A stretch of 64,000 nt of DNA from Deinococcus aquiradiocola (GCF_014646915.1 NZ_BMOE01000002.1:248844-312843), one strand, 5' to 3'. Numbered from the stretch's first letter, positions 32,964-41,758 are shown. The notes: a model not told the origin generated them from the letters alone. Translations and numbers: made by a program.

Positions 32964-33181
32964 GGAAAGCAGTTCGGGGACGAGCGGTTTCAGGACATCG
33001 CCCGGACGGTGCGCCGCAACGCCACCATCGACTGGCACCTGCGTGAGCAGGCGCGGGCGAATCTGCGCCGGATGGTCAAGGGGTGCTGCGCAGGCACGGG
33101 GACCCGCCGGACAGGCAGGAGCATGCGAGCCGCACCGTGACCGAGCAGGCCGAACTGTTCGCGCAGCACGCCGCGGAGTGA
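32964..33181 (+). pseudogene. Frameshifted C-terminal remnant of a type I restriction endonuclease HsdR gene
   Basis: In one frame the sequence reads FQDIARTVRRNATIDW then HLREQARANLRRMVK up to about 33081; shifting frame there it continues VLRRHGDPPDRQEHAS and RTVTEQAELFAQHAAE to a TGA at 33179-33181. Joined, this is the C-terminal helical domain (DUF3387) of HsdR, whose family pattern is NVTIDWxxRExxRAxxRxxVKRxLRKYGYPPDxQ followed by xxVLEQAEL. The start of the gene is missing and no HsdM or HsdS lies nearby. It is the relic of a lost restriction system. Confidence 0.75.
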
Positions 33182-33335
33182 CGTCCGGTTCGGCTGCCTG
33201 GCCCGCGCCGGCCGGGGGGCTTGCGCGCCGCCGTGCCGTGGTGCGCACAATGGGGGTGGAGGTCCGGTCCGGCCCGGGGGGGGCGGTGAGCCGTCTTCCC
33301 TGTGGCGTGGGGCGGCCGTCAGCCCCGGAGGTGCG

Positions 33336-35327
33336 ATGAGACACCACCTGTTCATCCGGCTGTCCACCCTGACGCTGCTGATGCTGGGCAGCGTGCACGC
33401 GCAGGCCGTTCCGAGCCGCGTGGAGCTGATTCTGGACGTGTCGGGCAGCATGTTCGCCCGGCTCGGGGGCGGGCAGACACGCATTGCGGCGGCGCAGGCG
33501 GTGCTGACGGACCTGATCGGCCGCCTGCCGGACGCGCCGGACCTGAACGTGGGCCTGCGGCTGTACGGGGCGCGCACCACGCCGGGGGAGGGTGGCGCCT
33601 GTCAGGACAGTGAACTGGTGCTGCCGCTGCGGGGCGTGGACCGGGCGGCGCTGCTGGCGCGCGTGAACGCGGCGCGGCCGAAGGGGGCGACACCCATCGC
33701 GTACAGCCTGCAGCAGGCCGCGGCGGACTTCCCGGTGGGGGTGGGCCGGAACCTGATCGTGCTGGTGACGGACGGGCTGGAGTCGTGCGGCGGGGACGTG
33801 AAGGCAGCGCTGGACAGCTTCAGGGCGCGCGGCATCGACGTGCAGTTGCGGGTGATCGGGATCGACCTGGATGCCCGAGCGCAGGCGGCGTTCGGGGGGG
33901 TGGGCACGTTCGTGAACGCCCGCAGCGTGCCGGAACTGGCGAGCGCGCTGGGGCAGGCGGTCACGCCCGTCGCCGCGCCGCGAGACACCCGCGTGCCCGT
34001 GCGGGTGGAGTTGCGCAGTGGGGGCCAGCCGGTCCGCAGCGGACCCACCGTCTCGTTCCGTGGGGTGGTGGGCGGCGAGACGGTCCCTTTCGCGCCGGAC
34101 GGCGGGGTGTACGGGGCGTCGCTGCTGCCGGGGGCGTACGTGGCGACCGTACGGACGGCGCAGGGCGAGCAGACCTTCGGGGGCCTGACGGTGCAGGGCA
34201 GCGGCGAGAACCGGTTCGCGTTCGACCTGACGCCGGTGGGTGCAGTCACCCTGCGGGTCACGCCGGCGCAGCCGGTGGCGGGCGGGCGGGTGCACGTCGA
34301 GTTCAGCGGTGCGCCCGCGGGACCGGACAACTGGGTGACGGTGACGCGCGTGAGCGATCCCGAGGACGCCTACCTGGATTACGCGCGGGTGAGCGGCGCG
34401 AGCGGCGCGCTGGACCTGAACGTCCCGGACGAAGAGCAGCCGTTCGAGGCGCGGTATCACCTCGTGAATCCGGACGGCAGTTCGCGTCTGGTCGGGCGGA
34501 GTGCGCCGTTCACGCCGCGCCGCGCGGCCGCCACGGTGAAGGCACCGGCGCAGGCGGTGGCGGGCTCGGCCGTGCAGGTCAGCTGGACCGGCCCGAACAA
34601 TCCGGGTGATTACGTGACGGTCGTCCCGGCGGACGCGCCGGACAGCCGGTACGACGCGTACTTCTACACGGCGAGCGCCAATCCCGGCAGGCTGCAGACC
34701 CTGCTGACGCCCGGCGCGTACGAGGTGCGGTACAACAACGCCGACTCTACCCGCGTCCTGGCGCGCGCGCCGCTGACGCTGACCGCCGCGACGTACGGCG
34801 TGAAGGGCCCGGAGTCCGCGGTCGGCGGCAGCCGCATCCAGGTCGGGTGGACCGGCCCGAACAACCCGGGCGATTACGTGACGGTCGTGGCGAAGGGCGC
34901 GCCGGTGGGGACGTACACCTCGTACTTCTACACCCGTGACGGGAATCCCGGCTCGCTGAACGTGCCCCTGAATCCGGGCGAGTACGAACTGCGGTACTCC
35001 AGCGAGGCGAGCAGTCCGAACCCCACCCTCGCGAGCGCGCCCCTGAAGGTCAGCGGAGCCACGTACGGCCTGCAGGCCCCGGCAAGCGGCCCGGCGAAAG
35101 GCAAGATGCAGGTGCGCTGGACTGGTCCGAACAACCACGGCGACTACGTGACGATCGTGAAGCGGGGCGCGCCGGTCGGGGACTACCTCTTCTACTTCTA
35201 CACGCGGGACGGGAATCCCGGCACCCTGCAGCTCCCGGACGCTCCCGGCGAGTACGAACTGCGGTACTCGACTGAGGCCGCCAGCCCGAACCCGACGCTG
35301 TTCAGCGTGCCCTTCACCGTGAAGTGA
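33336..35327 (+). CDS. Secreted VWA-domain protein with repeated WTGPNN-type beta modules
   Basis: 663 residues; GGAGG four bases before the ATG. Residues 1 to about 25 are a signal peptide (LTLLMLGSVHAQA). A von Willebrand A domain follows with the complete metal site DVSGSM (about 35), a Thr in PKGATPIA and VTDGLESCGG. After about 230 come beta-sandwich modules: three clear copies with VxWTGPNNPGDYVT at about residues 417, 505 and 593 and one diverged copy (GPDNWVTVTRV) near 330. Likely a periplasmic or surface adhesion/assembly protein. Seen modules are close to each other, so they arose by duplication. Confidence 0.87.
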   Translation: MRHHLFIRLSTLTLLMLGSVHAQAVPSRVELILDVSGSMFARLGGGQTRIAAAQAVLTDLIGRLPDAPDLNVGLRLYGARTTPGEGGACQDSELVLPLRGVDRAALLARVNAARPKGATPIAYSLQQAAADFPVGVGRNLIVLVTDGLESCGGDVKAALDSFRARGIDVQLRVIGIDLDARAQAAFGGVGTFVNARSVPELASALGQAVTPVAAPRDTRVPVRVELRSGGQPVRSGPTVSFRGVVGGETVPFAPDGGVYGASLLPGAYVATVRTAQGEQTFGGLTVQGSGENRFAFDLTPVGAVTLRVTPAQPVAGGRVHVEFSGAPAGPDNWVTVTRVSDPEDAYLDYARVSGASGALDLNVPDEEQPFEARYHLVNPDGSSRLVGRSAPFTPRRAAATVKAPAQAVAGSAVQVSWTGPNNPGDYVTVVPADAPDSRYDAYFYTASANPGRLQTLLTPGAYEVRYNNADSTRVLARAPLTLTAATYGVKGPESAVGGSRIQVGWTGPNNPGDYVTVVAKGAPVGTYTSYFYTRDGNPGSLNVPLNPGEYELRYSSEASSPNPTLASAPLKVSGATYGLQAPASGPAKGKMQVRWTGPNNHGDYVTIVKRGAPVGDYLFYFYTRDGNPGTLQLPDAPGEYELRYSTEAASPNPTLFSVPFTVK

Positions 35328-35441
35328 GTTCCGGCCGGGCCTGGTCGCCCTGAAGGATCACGGTGCGCTGACACGGCGGTGCTTGAATCCCCGTCGTGTT
35401 CGCGTCCATCCGTCCTGCAGGTCCTGCTCTCCTCCACCGCC

Positions 35442-36140
35442 ATGACCCTCACCGCTGAGCGTTCCGCTGTTCATGCCGAACTGCAGCGGGCCGCGCTGGG
35501 CCTTCCGCTGCGCCGGCGGCCGGTGGAGGTCCGCGCCACGGACCGTCTGAAGACCCTGGAGGGCCTGTTGACGCTCGATCAGCCCGCCGAGGGGGGGTGG
35601 CAGGCCGGGCTGCCTCGGCTGCGGCCCGAGATGCTCCGGCGCGACCGGGCGTTCATGGACCTGGGCGTGCAGGTGCTCGTGAACCCGCCGGACGTGCTGA
35701 GCGTGCCGCTGCTGCTGGAGTGGCGGGAGCGCAGCGAGCCGGGCGACCAGGGCAGCGGGTACCGGACGGCGGACGTGACGTACCACGGGGTGATGGGCGT
35801 GCCGCACGAGGAGTTGCTGCCGCAGCTCGAAGCGCGGCTGGCCGGGCAGTTCCGGGCGGTCCGCGGCCTGGAAGCGCGGCTTCCCGGCCTGCCGGGCGAG
35901 GCAGCGCTCACGGAGACGACCGGGTTCGCGGTGGACGTCATGCGGACCCTGGCGGCCCTGCGGCCCTTCTGGGATCCGGCGACCCGGACGGTGGCGCTGG
36001 CGGGTGCGTGGGCGTACGCCCGCTGCGGCTGGTCCGCGCCGGTCCTCACGGACGCGGGCGCGTTCCTGGAGGCCCTGCACGCGCAGAGTGCGGACATGTT
36101 GACGCGCCTGCTGCTCGCGGCGCTTCCCGGACCGGTATGA
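35442..36140 (+). CDS. Unrecognised protein upstream of an HD-GYP gene
   Basis: 232 residues from the ATG at 35442; a longer frame from a TTG at 35379 is possible, and neither has a good ribosome binding site. No domain recognised. Visible features are an Arg-rich start (LPLRRRPVEVRATDRLK), a central LVNPPDVLSVPLLLEWRERS and GVMGVPHEELLPQLEARLA. No signal peptide. Its stop overlaps the start of the HD-GYP gene by four bases, so the two are translationally coupled and probably act together in c-di-GMP signalling. Confidence 0.65.
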   Translation: MTLTAERSAVHAELQRAALGLPLRRRPVEVRATDRLKTLEGLLTLDQPAEGGWQAGLPRLRPEMLRRDRAFMDLGVQVLVNPPDVLSVPLLLEWRERSEPGDQGSGYRTADVTYHGVMGVPHEELLPQLEARLAGQFRAVRGLEARLPGLPGEAALTETTGFAVDVMRTLAALRPFWDPATRTVALAGAWAYARCGWSAPVLTDAGAFLEALHAQSADMLTRLLLAALPGPV

Positions 36141-37786
36141 CGCGCGCGAAGGACTGGGCCGTGCGGAGCGAGGCGCGCGGCGGTCTCGCGCGGGACGCGA
36201 CCCTGCCGCTCTCGACGCTGCCGCCGGACCTGCAGGCGGTGCTGGAGCATGCGACGCTGCTCGTCACGCAGTCCGCGACCGCGCATGACCAGGTGTGGCC
36301 CCCGGTGCTCGAGGCGCTTATCCGGACCGCGCCCAGCATCGAAGGCGCGACGCTCGCCGTGCGGGACGGTGAGCATTTCGTGATCCGGGCGCAGCACGGG
36401 TACGCGCCGGACCTGCTCGGCCTGGAGTTGCCGCTGTACGCAGAACGCGCGTGGTACGGCCTGAGCGATCAGGACTGGCGTGACGGTCGCGCCCGGCTGC
36501 TGGAGGAGGAGGAGGTGCAGGCGCACGTCGGCTGGATGAAGCGCACGCTCGGGCACCTCCCGCACTACGCCCGGCTGGAACGGTTCGGTCGGCTGCCGGA
36601 GATGCGCTGCTCGCTGCACGTGCCGCTCGTGCTGGACGGCGAGGTCCGCGCGCACCTCAACCTCGACGGCTACGCGGGCCCGGCCCTGGGCGCCCCGGGC
36701 AGCGCGTCGTGGGTGCAGGGCTGCACGGCCCTCCTGACGATGCTGCTCGCGGTGGTGAACAGCGCGCGGCGTGCCGGGCAGTTCCAGCGGCTGCGGGAGG
36801 AACGTGACGCCCTGCGCGTTCATCTGCAGCTCAGCGAGCGGCTGCGGCGCTGCACGCAGCACGACGAGATCCTTCAGGTCGGACTGCGGCTCATTCAGGA
36901 GGGGTTCGCGGCCGAGACGGGCCTGCTGATCGGTCCGGCGCACGTCACCTGCACTGACGGACGCACGGTGGACCGCGCGGCCCTGCGGCCGTCTCCGCTC
37001 GGGTACACGGTCCTCGCGGCCGGGGTGCTGGGTCATCCGGAGGCGCTGGAACTGCTGACCGTGCCGTGCGGGGACGGGCACGTGCTGGGCCTCGCGTGGC
37101 GCAGCGGGCACATCCGGCAGCCGGACCTCGTGACGGCCGCGCTGCTCGACGTGGCTGAGCGGGCCGAGCAGGCCGCGGCGAGCGAGGCGCAGCACGCCAC
37201 GCTGCGGCAGGCGAAGGACGGGGCGCTGTTCCTGGCGGGGCTCGCGCTGGAAGCGCGTGACCTCGAAACGAGCGGGCACACGGAACGGGTGGTGGCGCTC
37301 GCGGCCGAGCTTGGCGCGGCCCTGGGGCTGTCGGACGAGGAGGTCCGGGCGCTGCATGCCGGGGCGGCCCTGCACGACATCGGCAAGCTGAGCGTCCCGG
37401 ACGCGCTGCTGCTGAAGTCCGGGCCGCTCAGTGAGGACGAGTGGGTGCAGATGAGGCGTCACCCGGATCTCGGGGCGACCTTCGCGCGCCGCGTGCCGGG
37501 CCTGCCGCAGGATTCGGTGGACGTGATCCGGCACCATCACGAACGCTGGGACGGGCGCGGGTACCCGCTCGGTCTGGCGGGGCAGGCGATCCCGCGACTC
37601 GCCCGGATCTTCAGTGTGGTGGACGCGTACGACGCCCTCACGAGCGTCCGCCCGTACAAGGTCGGCTGGGCGCCGGCGGAGGCGCTCAGGGAGCTGCAGG
37701 CGCAGGCGGGCCGGCAGTTCGATCCGCACGTCGTGCAGGTCTTCTGCGACCGGATGGCGGTCCGGGCGGCCCTGGCCGTCTCCTGA
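36137..37786 (+). CDS. GAF-like/HD-GYP cyclic-di-GMP phosphodiesterase
   Basis: 549 residues. The N-terminal 330 residues resemble one or two GAF-type sensor domains (AVRDGEHFVIRAQHGYAPDLLG, RCSLHVPLVLDGEVRAHLNLD). The C-terminal HD-GYP domain has all key motifs: SGHTERVVALA, HDIGKLSVPDALLLK (about 413), HHHERWDGRGYPLGL and DAYDALTSVRPYK, so c-di-GMP hydrolysis is expected. Second HD-GYP gene in the window; here without TPR or GGDEF parts. It starts inside the stop codon of the preceding gene. Confidence 0.88.
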   Translation: MTRAKDWAVRSEARGGLARDATLPLSTLPPDLQAVLEHATLLVTQSATAHDQVWPPVLEALIRTAPSIEGATLAVRDGEHFVIRAQHGYAPDLLGLELPLYAERAWYGLSDQDWRDGRARLLEEEEVQAHVGWMKRTLGHLPHYARLERFGRLPEMRCSLHVPLVLDGEVRAHLNLDGYAGPALGAPGSASWVQGCTALLTMLLAVVNSARRAGQFQRLREERDALRVHLQLSERLRRCTQHDEILQVGLRLIQEGFAAETGLLIGPAHVTCTDGRTVDRAALRPSPLGYTVLAAGVLGHPEALELLTVPCGDGHVLGLAWRSGHIRQPDLVTAALLDVAERAEQAAASEAQHATLRQAKDGALFLAGLALEARDLETSGHTERVVALAAELGAALGLSDEEVRALHAGAALHDIGKLSVPDALLLKSGPLSEDEWVQMRRHPDLGATFARRVPGLPQDSVDVIRHHHERWDGRGYPLGLAGQAIPRLARIFSVVDAYDALTSVRPYKVGWAPAEALRELQAQAGRQFDPHVVQVFCDRMAVRAALAVS

Positions 37787-37822
37787 GCCAGGGAGACGCG
37801 GGCCGCCCGTCCGGGTTCGTGT

Positions 37823-38365
37823 TCAGGGTTGGGGCTGGCGGAGCCGGTCGAGGGTCTGCGTCAGCCAGGCCCGGTCGGCGCGCAGCAGGGCCAGCTGGCG
37901 GGAGACGGCGAGGTCGACGCCGAAGAGGCCCTGGCCGAGGGTGCCTTCGTGGGTGGGGACGCGCTGCAGGCCAGAGATCTGGTCGTCGATCTGCGTGGCG
38001 CGTTCGTTGAGCAGGTCGAGCACTTCCGGTCTGGGGAGCTGGTTGAGGAACATCATGCCCAGGTCGCCGTAGAAGGCGACGGGTTCGGGCCGGGCGAGGT
38101 GGGCGCGCAGCAGGTCGAGGAACTGCGTTTCGCCGGTCTCGGTCAGGCCGTACACGCGCCGGGCCGGGCGGTTGCCGGACTGTTCGGTGGTCGCTTCGAT
38201 CAGGCCGTTCTTTTCGAGGCGGTCGAGCGCGGCGTAGGCGGTGGCTTTCTTGAGGGTGGTGAAGCGTCCGAGGTTGCGTTCGATGAATTCGTTGAGCTGG
38301 TAGCCGTGCTGGCGCTGGCCTTTGAGGAGGCCGAGCAGCAGCAGGGTGTTCGGGTCTGAAGCCAT
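37823..38365 (-). CDS. PadR-family transcriptional regulator
   Basis: 180 residues. PadR winged helix: LLLLGLLKGQRQHGYQLNEFIE and TLKKATAYAALDRLEKNGLIEA, then ARRVYGLTETGETQFL. The C-terminal half is helical for dimerisation. A TAATCT -10 box (38372-38377, minus strand) ends six bases before the ATG at 38365, which sets the start; a GTG and an ATG slightly upstream are not preferred. It is divergent from a MacB-type ABC exporter operon, with a matched operator pair between, so it most likely represses both itself and the exporter. Confidence 0.88.
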   Translation of the reverse strand: MASDPNTLLLLGLLKGQRQHGYQLNEFIERNLGRFTTLKKATAYAALDRLEKNGLIEATTEQSGNRPARRVYGLTETGETQFLDLLRAHLARPEPVAFYGDLGMMFLNQLPRPEVLDLLNERATQIDDQISGLQRVPTHEGTLGQGLFGVDLAVSRQLALLRADRAWLTQTLDRLRQPQP

Positions 38366-38371
38366 GCACAC

Positions 38372-38461
38372 AGATTAGTCCAGCCTTGACTAGTGTGCCA
38401 GCAGGGGCGTAGAGTCAATGCAGGAATAGTCAAACATGACTAGTCAGAACGGACGTACAGT
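38372..38461. promoter_or_regulatory. Divergent PadR/exporter control region with two TAGTC...GACTA operators
   Basis: Operator 1: TAGTC-N7-GACTAGT at 38376-38394. Operator 2: TAGTC-N6-GACTAGTC at 38427-38445. Operator 1 overlaps the minus-strand -10 TAATCT of the PadR gene. Operator 2 lies just upstream of a plus-strand -10-like TACAGT (38456-38461) for the exporter. The arrangement fits a PadR dimer blocking both promoters. Confidence 0.65.
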
Positions 38462-38489
38462 CCACATCTCTCATCTCAAGGAGTCCCCC

Positions 38490-39566
38490 ATGTTCCTCGC
38501 CCTGCGCGAACTTCAGCATTCCCCCTTCCGGTCCCTCCTGATCGGCGGCATCGTCGCCCTGATCGCCTTCATGGTCTTCATGCTGACCGGCCTGACCCGC
38601 GGCCTGGCGCGCGACAATGCCGCCCTCCTGCTCGAAACCCCGGCCAGCCACTTCGTCACCACCCGCGACGCCGAAGGGGTATTCACTCGGTCCTTCCTCA
38701 CGCCGGCCGACGTGCAGCGGATCACCGCCGTCGCCGGGAACGCCGCCACGCCCCTCGCCCAGAGCTTCGTCAGCTTCAGCGGCGGAGAGCGGCAGCTCAG
38801 CGGCGTCCTCCTCGGCGTGGACCCCACCAGCTTCCTGGCCCCGGCCGTCACGACCGGTCAGCCCCTGACTCCCGGCGCCCCGGGGGCCGTGGTGGACCTC
38901 TCCCTGCAGAAGGACGGCGTGAAGCTCGGAGACACGCTGACCCTCAGGCCCGGCGGGGAGACGCTCAGGGTCACGGGCTTCACCCGCTCGGCCCGGCTCA
39001 ACCACCAGCCGGTCGTCTTCGTGACGCTCGCCCGCTGGCAGGCCCTCAACCCCCGCAGCCGGGACAGCGTCAGCGCCGTCGCCCTCCGGACGGACGCCCA
39101 GGTCGCAGGCACCGCCGGCACCCTGAAGGGCCTCAGCGTGTACACCCGCGCCCGGACCCTTCAGCTGCTCCCCGGCTACCGGGAGGAGCAGGGCAGCCTC
39201 ACCATGATCCAGGTGTTCCTGGTGATCGTCGCCGCCTTCGTGATGGCCGTGTTCTTCTACGTGCTGACCATCCAGAAAACCGCGCAGTTCGGGCTGCTCA
39301 AGGCCATCGGGGCGAGCACTAGGACGCTGGCGGGCAGCCTCGTCACGCAGATGCTGCTCCTGACCGTCACCGCGGTCCTGACGGCCGCCCTCGTCACGGC
39401 CGGGATCGTCCGCGTGCTGCCCGCCGGGATTCCCTTCGCCCTGACGCCGCTGACGCTGCTCGCCGCCTCCGCGCTGCTGACCCTGGTGGCCGCCCTGAGC
39501 AGCCTGCTGAGCCTGCGCACCGTCGCCCGGGTCGATCCGCTGATCGCCATCGGGACCGTCGCCTGA
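38490..39566 (+). CDS. ABC transporter permease of the FtsX/MacB type
   Basis: 358 residues; AAGGAG six bases before the ATG. One N-terminal membrane helix (LLIGGIVALIAFMVFMLTGL), a large extracytoplasmic domain (about 40-235), then three C-terminal helices (MIQVFLVIVAAFVMAVFFYVL and others) with the FtsX motif KTAQFGLLKAIGAST. MacB-type exporters use mechanotransmission and often expel peptides, antibiotics or lipids. Operon with the ATPase that follows and the divergent PadR regulator suggest an inducible efflux system. The operon lacks a membrane-fusion protein. Confidence 0.88.
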   Translation: MFLALRELQHSPFRSLLIGGIVALIAFMVFMLTGLTRGLARDNAALLLETPASHFVTTRDAEGVFTRSFLTPADVQRITAVAGNAATPLAQSFVSFSGGERQLSGVLLGVDPTSFLAPAVTTGQPLTPGAPGAVVDLSLQKDGVKLGDTLTLRPGGETLRVTGFTRSARLNHQPVVFVTLARWQALNPRSRDSVSAVALRTDAQVAGTAGTLKGLSVYTRARTLQLLPGYREEQGSLTMIQVFLVIVAAFVMAVFFYVLTIQKTAQFGLLKAIGASTRTLAGSLVTQMLLLTVTAVLTAALVTAGIVRVLPAGIPFALTPLTLLAASALLTLVAALSSLLSLRTVARVDPLIAIGTVA

Positions 39567-39626
39567 CCTCCGTCCGGCCCGCCCGGTTCAGGTTCGTCCT
39601 TCCCTCCCCCCATGCAGGAGCACACC

Positions 39627-40343
39627 ATGACCCTCACCCCGCACCGTTCGCCGTCCACCCCACTCCCCGTCCGCCCGGTCCTCTCCCTGCAGGGCGTCAG
39701 CCGAACCTACGGCGACGGTGACGGCACGTTCACCGCCCTGCACCCGGCCACGCTGGACGTTCGTCCCGGGGAACTCGTGGCCGTGAGCGGCCCTTCCGGC
39801 AGCGGCAAGAGCACCTTCCTCTCCATCGCCGGGGCCCTGCTGCGGCCCAGCGCCGGACGCGTCACGATTGGCGGTCAGGACCTCACGGCGCTCCCCGCAT
39901 CGGCCCTCCCCGCCTTCCGGTTGAAGCACCTCGGCTTCGTGCTGCAGAGCAGCAACCTCATCCCGTACCTGACGGTGCAGGAGCAGCTGACCCTGGTGCC
40001 GCACCTGGCCGGAGAAGACGGCCGGGACGCCCGGCGGAAGGCGGAGGGCCTGCTGAAGCTGCTGGGCCTTTCGGAGCGGGCCCGGCACTCCCCGGACGCC
40101 CTGAGCGGCGGGCAGCGCCAGCGCGTTGCGGTGGCCCGCGCCCTGATGAACGACCCGCAGCTCATCCTGGCCGACGAGCCGACCGCCAGCCTGGACAGCG
40201 TCCGGGGCCGCGAGGTGGTCGAGCTGATCGCCCGGCAGGTTCACGAGTGCGGCCGGGCCGCCGTGATGGTCACCCACGACGAGCGCGTGCTGGACCTCTG
40301 CGACCGGGTGGTCCACATCGTCGACGGCCGACTGCAGGCGTGA
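39627..40343 (+). CDS. ABC transporter ATP-binding protein (LolD/MacB type)
   Basis: 238 residues from the ATG at 39627, chosen for CAGGAG six bases upstream. Walker A GPSGSGKST, Q-loop VLQSSNLIPYLTV, signature LSGGQRQRVAVARAL, Walker B LILADEPTASLDS and the switch His VMVTHDERV are all intact. Partner of the permease encoded 60 bases upstream; together they form an exporter controlled by the PadR regulator. Followed by a strong terminator hairpin. Confidence 0.93.
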   Translation: MTLTPHRSPSTPLPVRPVLSLQGVSRTYGDGDGTFTALHPATLDVRPGELVAVSGPSGSGKSTFLSIAGALLRPSAGRVTIGGQDLTALPASALPAFRLKHLGFVLQSSNLIPYLTVQEQLTLVPHLAGEDGRDARRKAEGLLKLLGLSERARHSPDALSGGQRQRVAVARALMNDPQLILADEPTASLDSVRGREVVELIARQVHECGRAAVMVTHDERVLDLCDRVVHIVDGRLQA

Positions 40344-40351
40344 CGGCTGTC

Positions 40352-40394
40352 GGCCCCACGGTCTTCGGAAACTGTTCCGTCAGACCGTGGGGCC
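40352..40394 (+). terminator. Strong intrinsic-type hairpin after the ABC exporter operon
   Basis: Arms GGCCCCACGGTCT (40352-40364) and AGACCGTGGGGCC (40382-40394) pair over 13 bases, and the loop holds a further CGGAA/TTCCG stem. GTTGTCG follows, mildly T-rich. It may work in both directions, as a minus-strand gene ends at 40421. Confidence 0.8.
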
Positions 40395-40420
40395 GTTGTC
40401 GTCGTGTCCGGGGACCGGGA

Positions 40421-40933
40421 CTACGCTCCAGGGGGCGTGGCGCTCAGGGCTTCGAGCTGACGGGCAGCGTTGGCCGCCCCCATCGCTTTCGCGGCGTCGA
40501 GGGCCGTGGCGCCGGACGCGTCACGCGCATGCGGGTCCGCGCCGCGCTCCAGCAGGGCCTGCAGGAGGTCGGTGCGGTCGAACATCGCGGCGAGCATCAG
40601 GGCGGTGCGGCCGTTCGCGCCCCGGCCCTCGACGTGCGCGCCGTGCTGCAGCAGCAGGTCGAGCATCTCGCGGTTGCCTTTGAATGCCGCGCCCTGCAGG
40701 GGCGTCTGGCCCTGGTCGTTGCCGACGTCCGGGTCGGCGCCGCGTTCGAGCAGCAGGCGGGTCGTGTCGAGGAACCCGTGGTAACTGGCGAGCATGACCA
40801 GGGTGTCGCCTTTTTCGTTGCGGATGGTGGGGGGAACGCCCATGTCGAGCAGGCCGCGCAGCGCGTCCGTGTCACCGGCTCGGACGTGCGTGAAGGCGGA
40901 CTGCAGGAGGGCGAGGATGGCGTCGTCGTCCAT
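40421..40933 (-). CDS. Ankyrin-repeat protein
   Basis: 170 residues from the ATG at 40933 (GGAGG seven bases upstream). Four ankyrin repeats are visible: KGDTLVMLASYHGFLDTTRLL, QGQTPLQGAAFKGNREMLDLL, NGRTALMLAAMFDRTDLLQAL and SGATALDAAKAMGAANAARQL. These bind proteins; no catalytic part is present. It lies 22 bases after the ferritin-like gene and downstream of the catalase gene on the same strand. Ankyrin proteins next to catalase genes support catalase activity in some bacteria (AnkB with KatB in Pseudomonas aeruginosa), and a similar role is possible here. Confidence 0.85.
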   Translation of the reverse strand: MDDDAILALLQSAFTHVRAGDTDALRGLLDMGVPPTIRNEKGDTLVMLASYHGFLDTTRLLLERGADPDVGNDQGQTPLQGAAFKGNREMLDLLLQHGAHVEGRGANGRTALMLAAMFDRTDLLQALLERGADPHARDASGATALDAAKAMGAANAARQLEALSATPPGA

Positions 40934-40955
40934 GATAGGTCCTCCGTTGGAACGT

Positions 40956-41690
40956 TCAGCCCTGCCCTGCCGGGCGGTGAGCGTCCACGAAGGAAGATAC
41001 CGCAGGGCGGGCGCGCGGACCGGTGAAGGCCATGACCTGCTCGGCACTGGGCAGGTCCGCGCGGACGCGTCCGGCCGTCACGGCGCCGACGAACGGCGCG
41101 AGGACCGGCGGGGCGTCGGTGATGAGACGCAGCGGCGCGGCGGGCAGGGTGAGCTCACCGGGACCGTAGCCCGCAAGGTGCGAGAGGAGCGTGAGGTGCT
41201 GCGCTTCGCTCGCGCCGAGTTGCGCGGCCGTGGCGGCCAGGGTGGCATGACCGGCCCCGGCCAGCTGGTGCGCCGCAGCGAGGTACGCGCCGGTCAGGAC
41301 GCGCTCCAGGTGCAGTCCGGTCTCCGCGAAGGCGGCCGCGTCGGTTCGGACGGCGACCGGCAGGGAGAACCTCTGCGTGAGGGGGCGTCCGCCGAGCGTG
41401 CCGAGCAGGTCGAGGTGCGCCTGTTCCGCGGCGAGCATGGCGTGCAGGTGCGCGCGGGTGTCGCCGTTCATGCCGAACGTCGCGCCGCTCAGCGCGTGGT
41501 GGTAGAAGGTCACGGCGAGCGCCTCTGCGGTGGCGGCCATGTTCAGCACCTGCGCAGGGCTCTCGGACGTGCCGGGCGAGGGGAGCGTGGCGCGCTGACC
41601 GAAGGCCTGGTCGAACCCGGCGACGGCGACGCCGCCGGTGAGGTAGCGAAGTAGGGTGCGGCGGCTGGTGCTGGGGTGATGTTCTGTCAT
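40956..41690 (-). CDS. Tat-exported ferritin-like domain protein
   Basis: 244 residues; GAGAGGAA three bases before the ATG. The start HHPSTSRRTLLRYLTGG is a twin-arginine signal. The mature part has a ferritin-like four-helix pattern with AEALAVTFYHHAL, HAMLAAEQAHLDLLG and GASEAQHLTLLSHL, giving the Glu/His ligands of a di-iron or similar site. Related exported proteins are linked to desiccation tolerance. It follows the catalase gene by 125 bases on the same strand and precedes the ankyrin gene, forming an oxidative-stress group. Confidence 0.82.
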   Translation of the reverse strand: MTEHHPSTSRRTLLRYLTGGVAVAGFDQAFGQRATLPSPGTSESPAQVLNMAATAEALAVTFYHHALSGATFGMNGDTRAHLHAMLAAEQAHLDLLGTLGGRPLTQRFSLPVAVRTDAAAFAETGLHLERVLTGAYLAAAHQLAGAGHATLAATAAQLGASEAQHLTLLSHLAGYGPGELTLPAAPLRLITDAPPVLAPFVGAVTAGRVRADLPSAEQVMAFTGPRARPAVSSFVDAHRPAGQG

Positions 41691-41758
41691 CGTTCCTCTC
41701 TGTTCGGAAATAGGGTGGTGGGAGGCCCGCTGGCCCAGAGGCAGGGCGGCCGGTCCGG

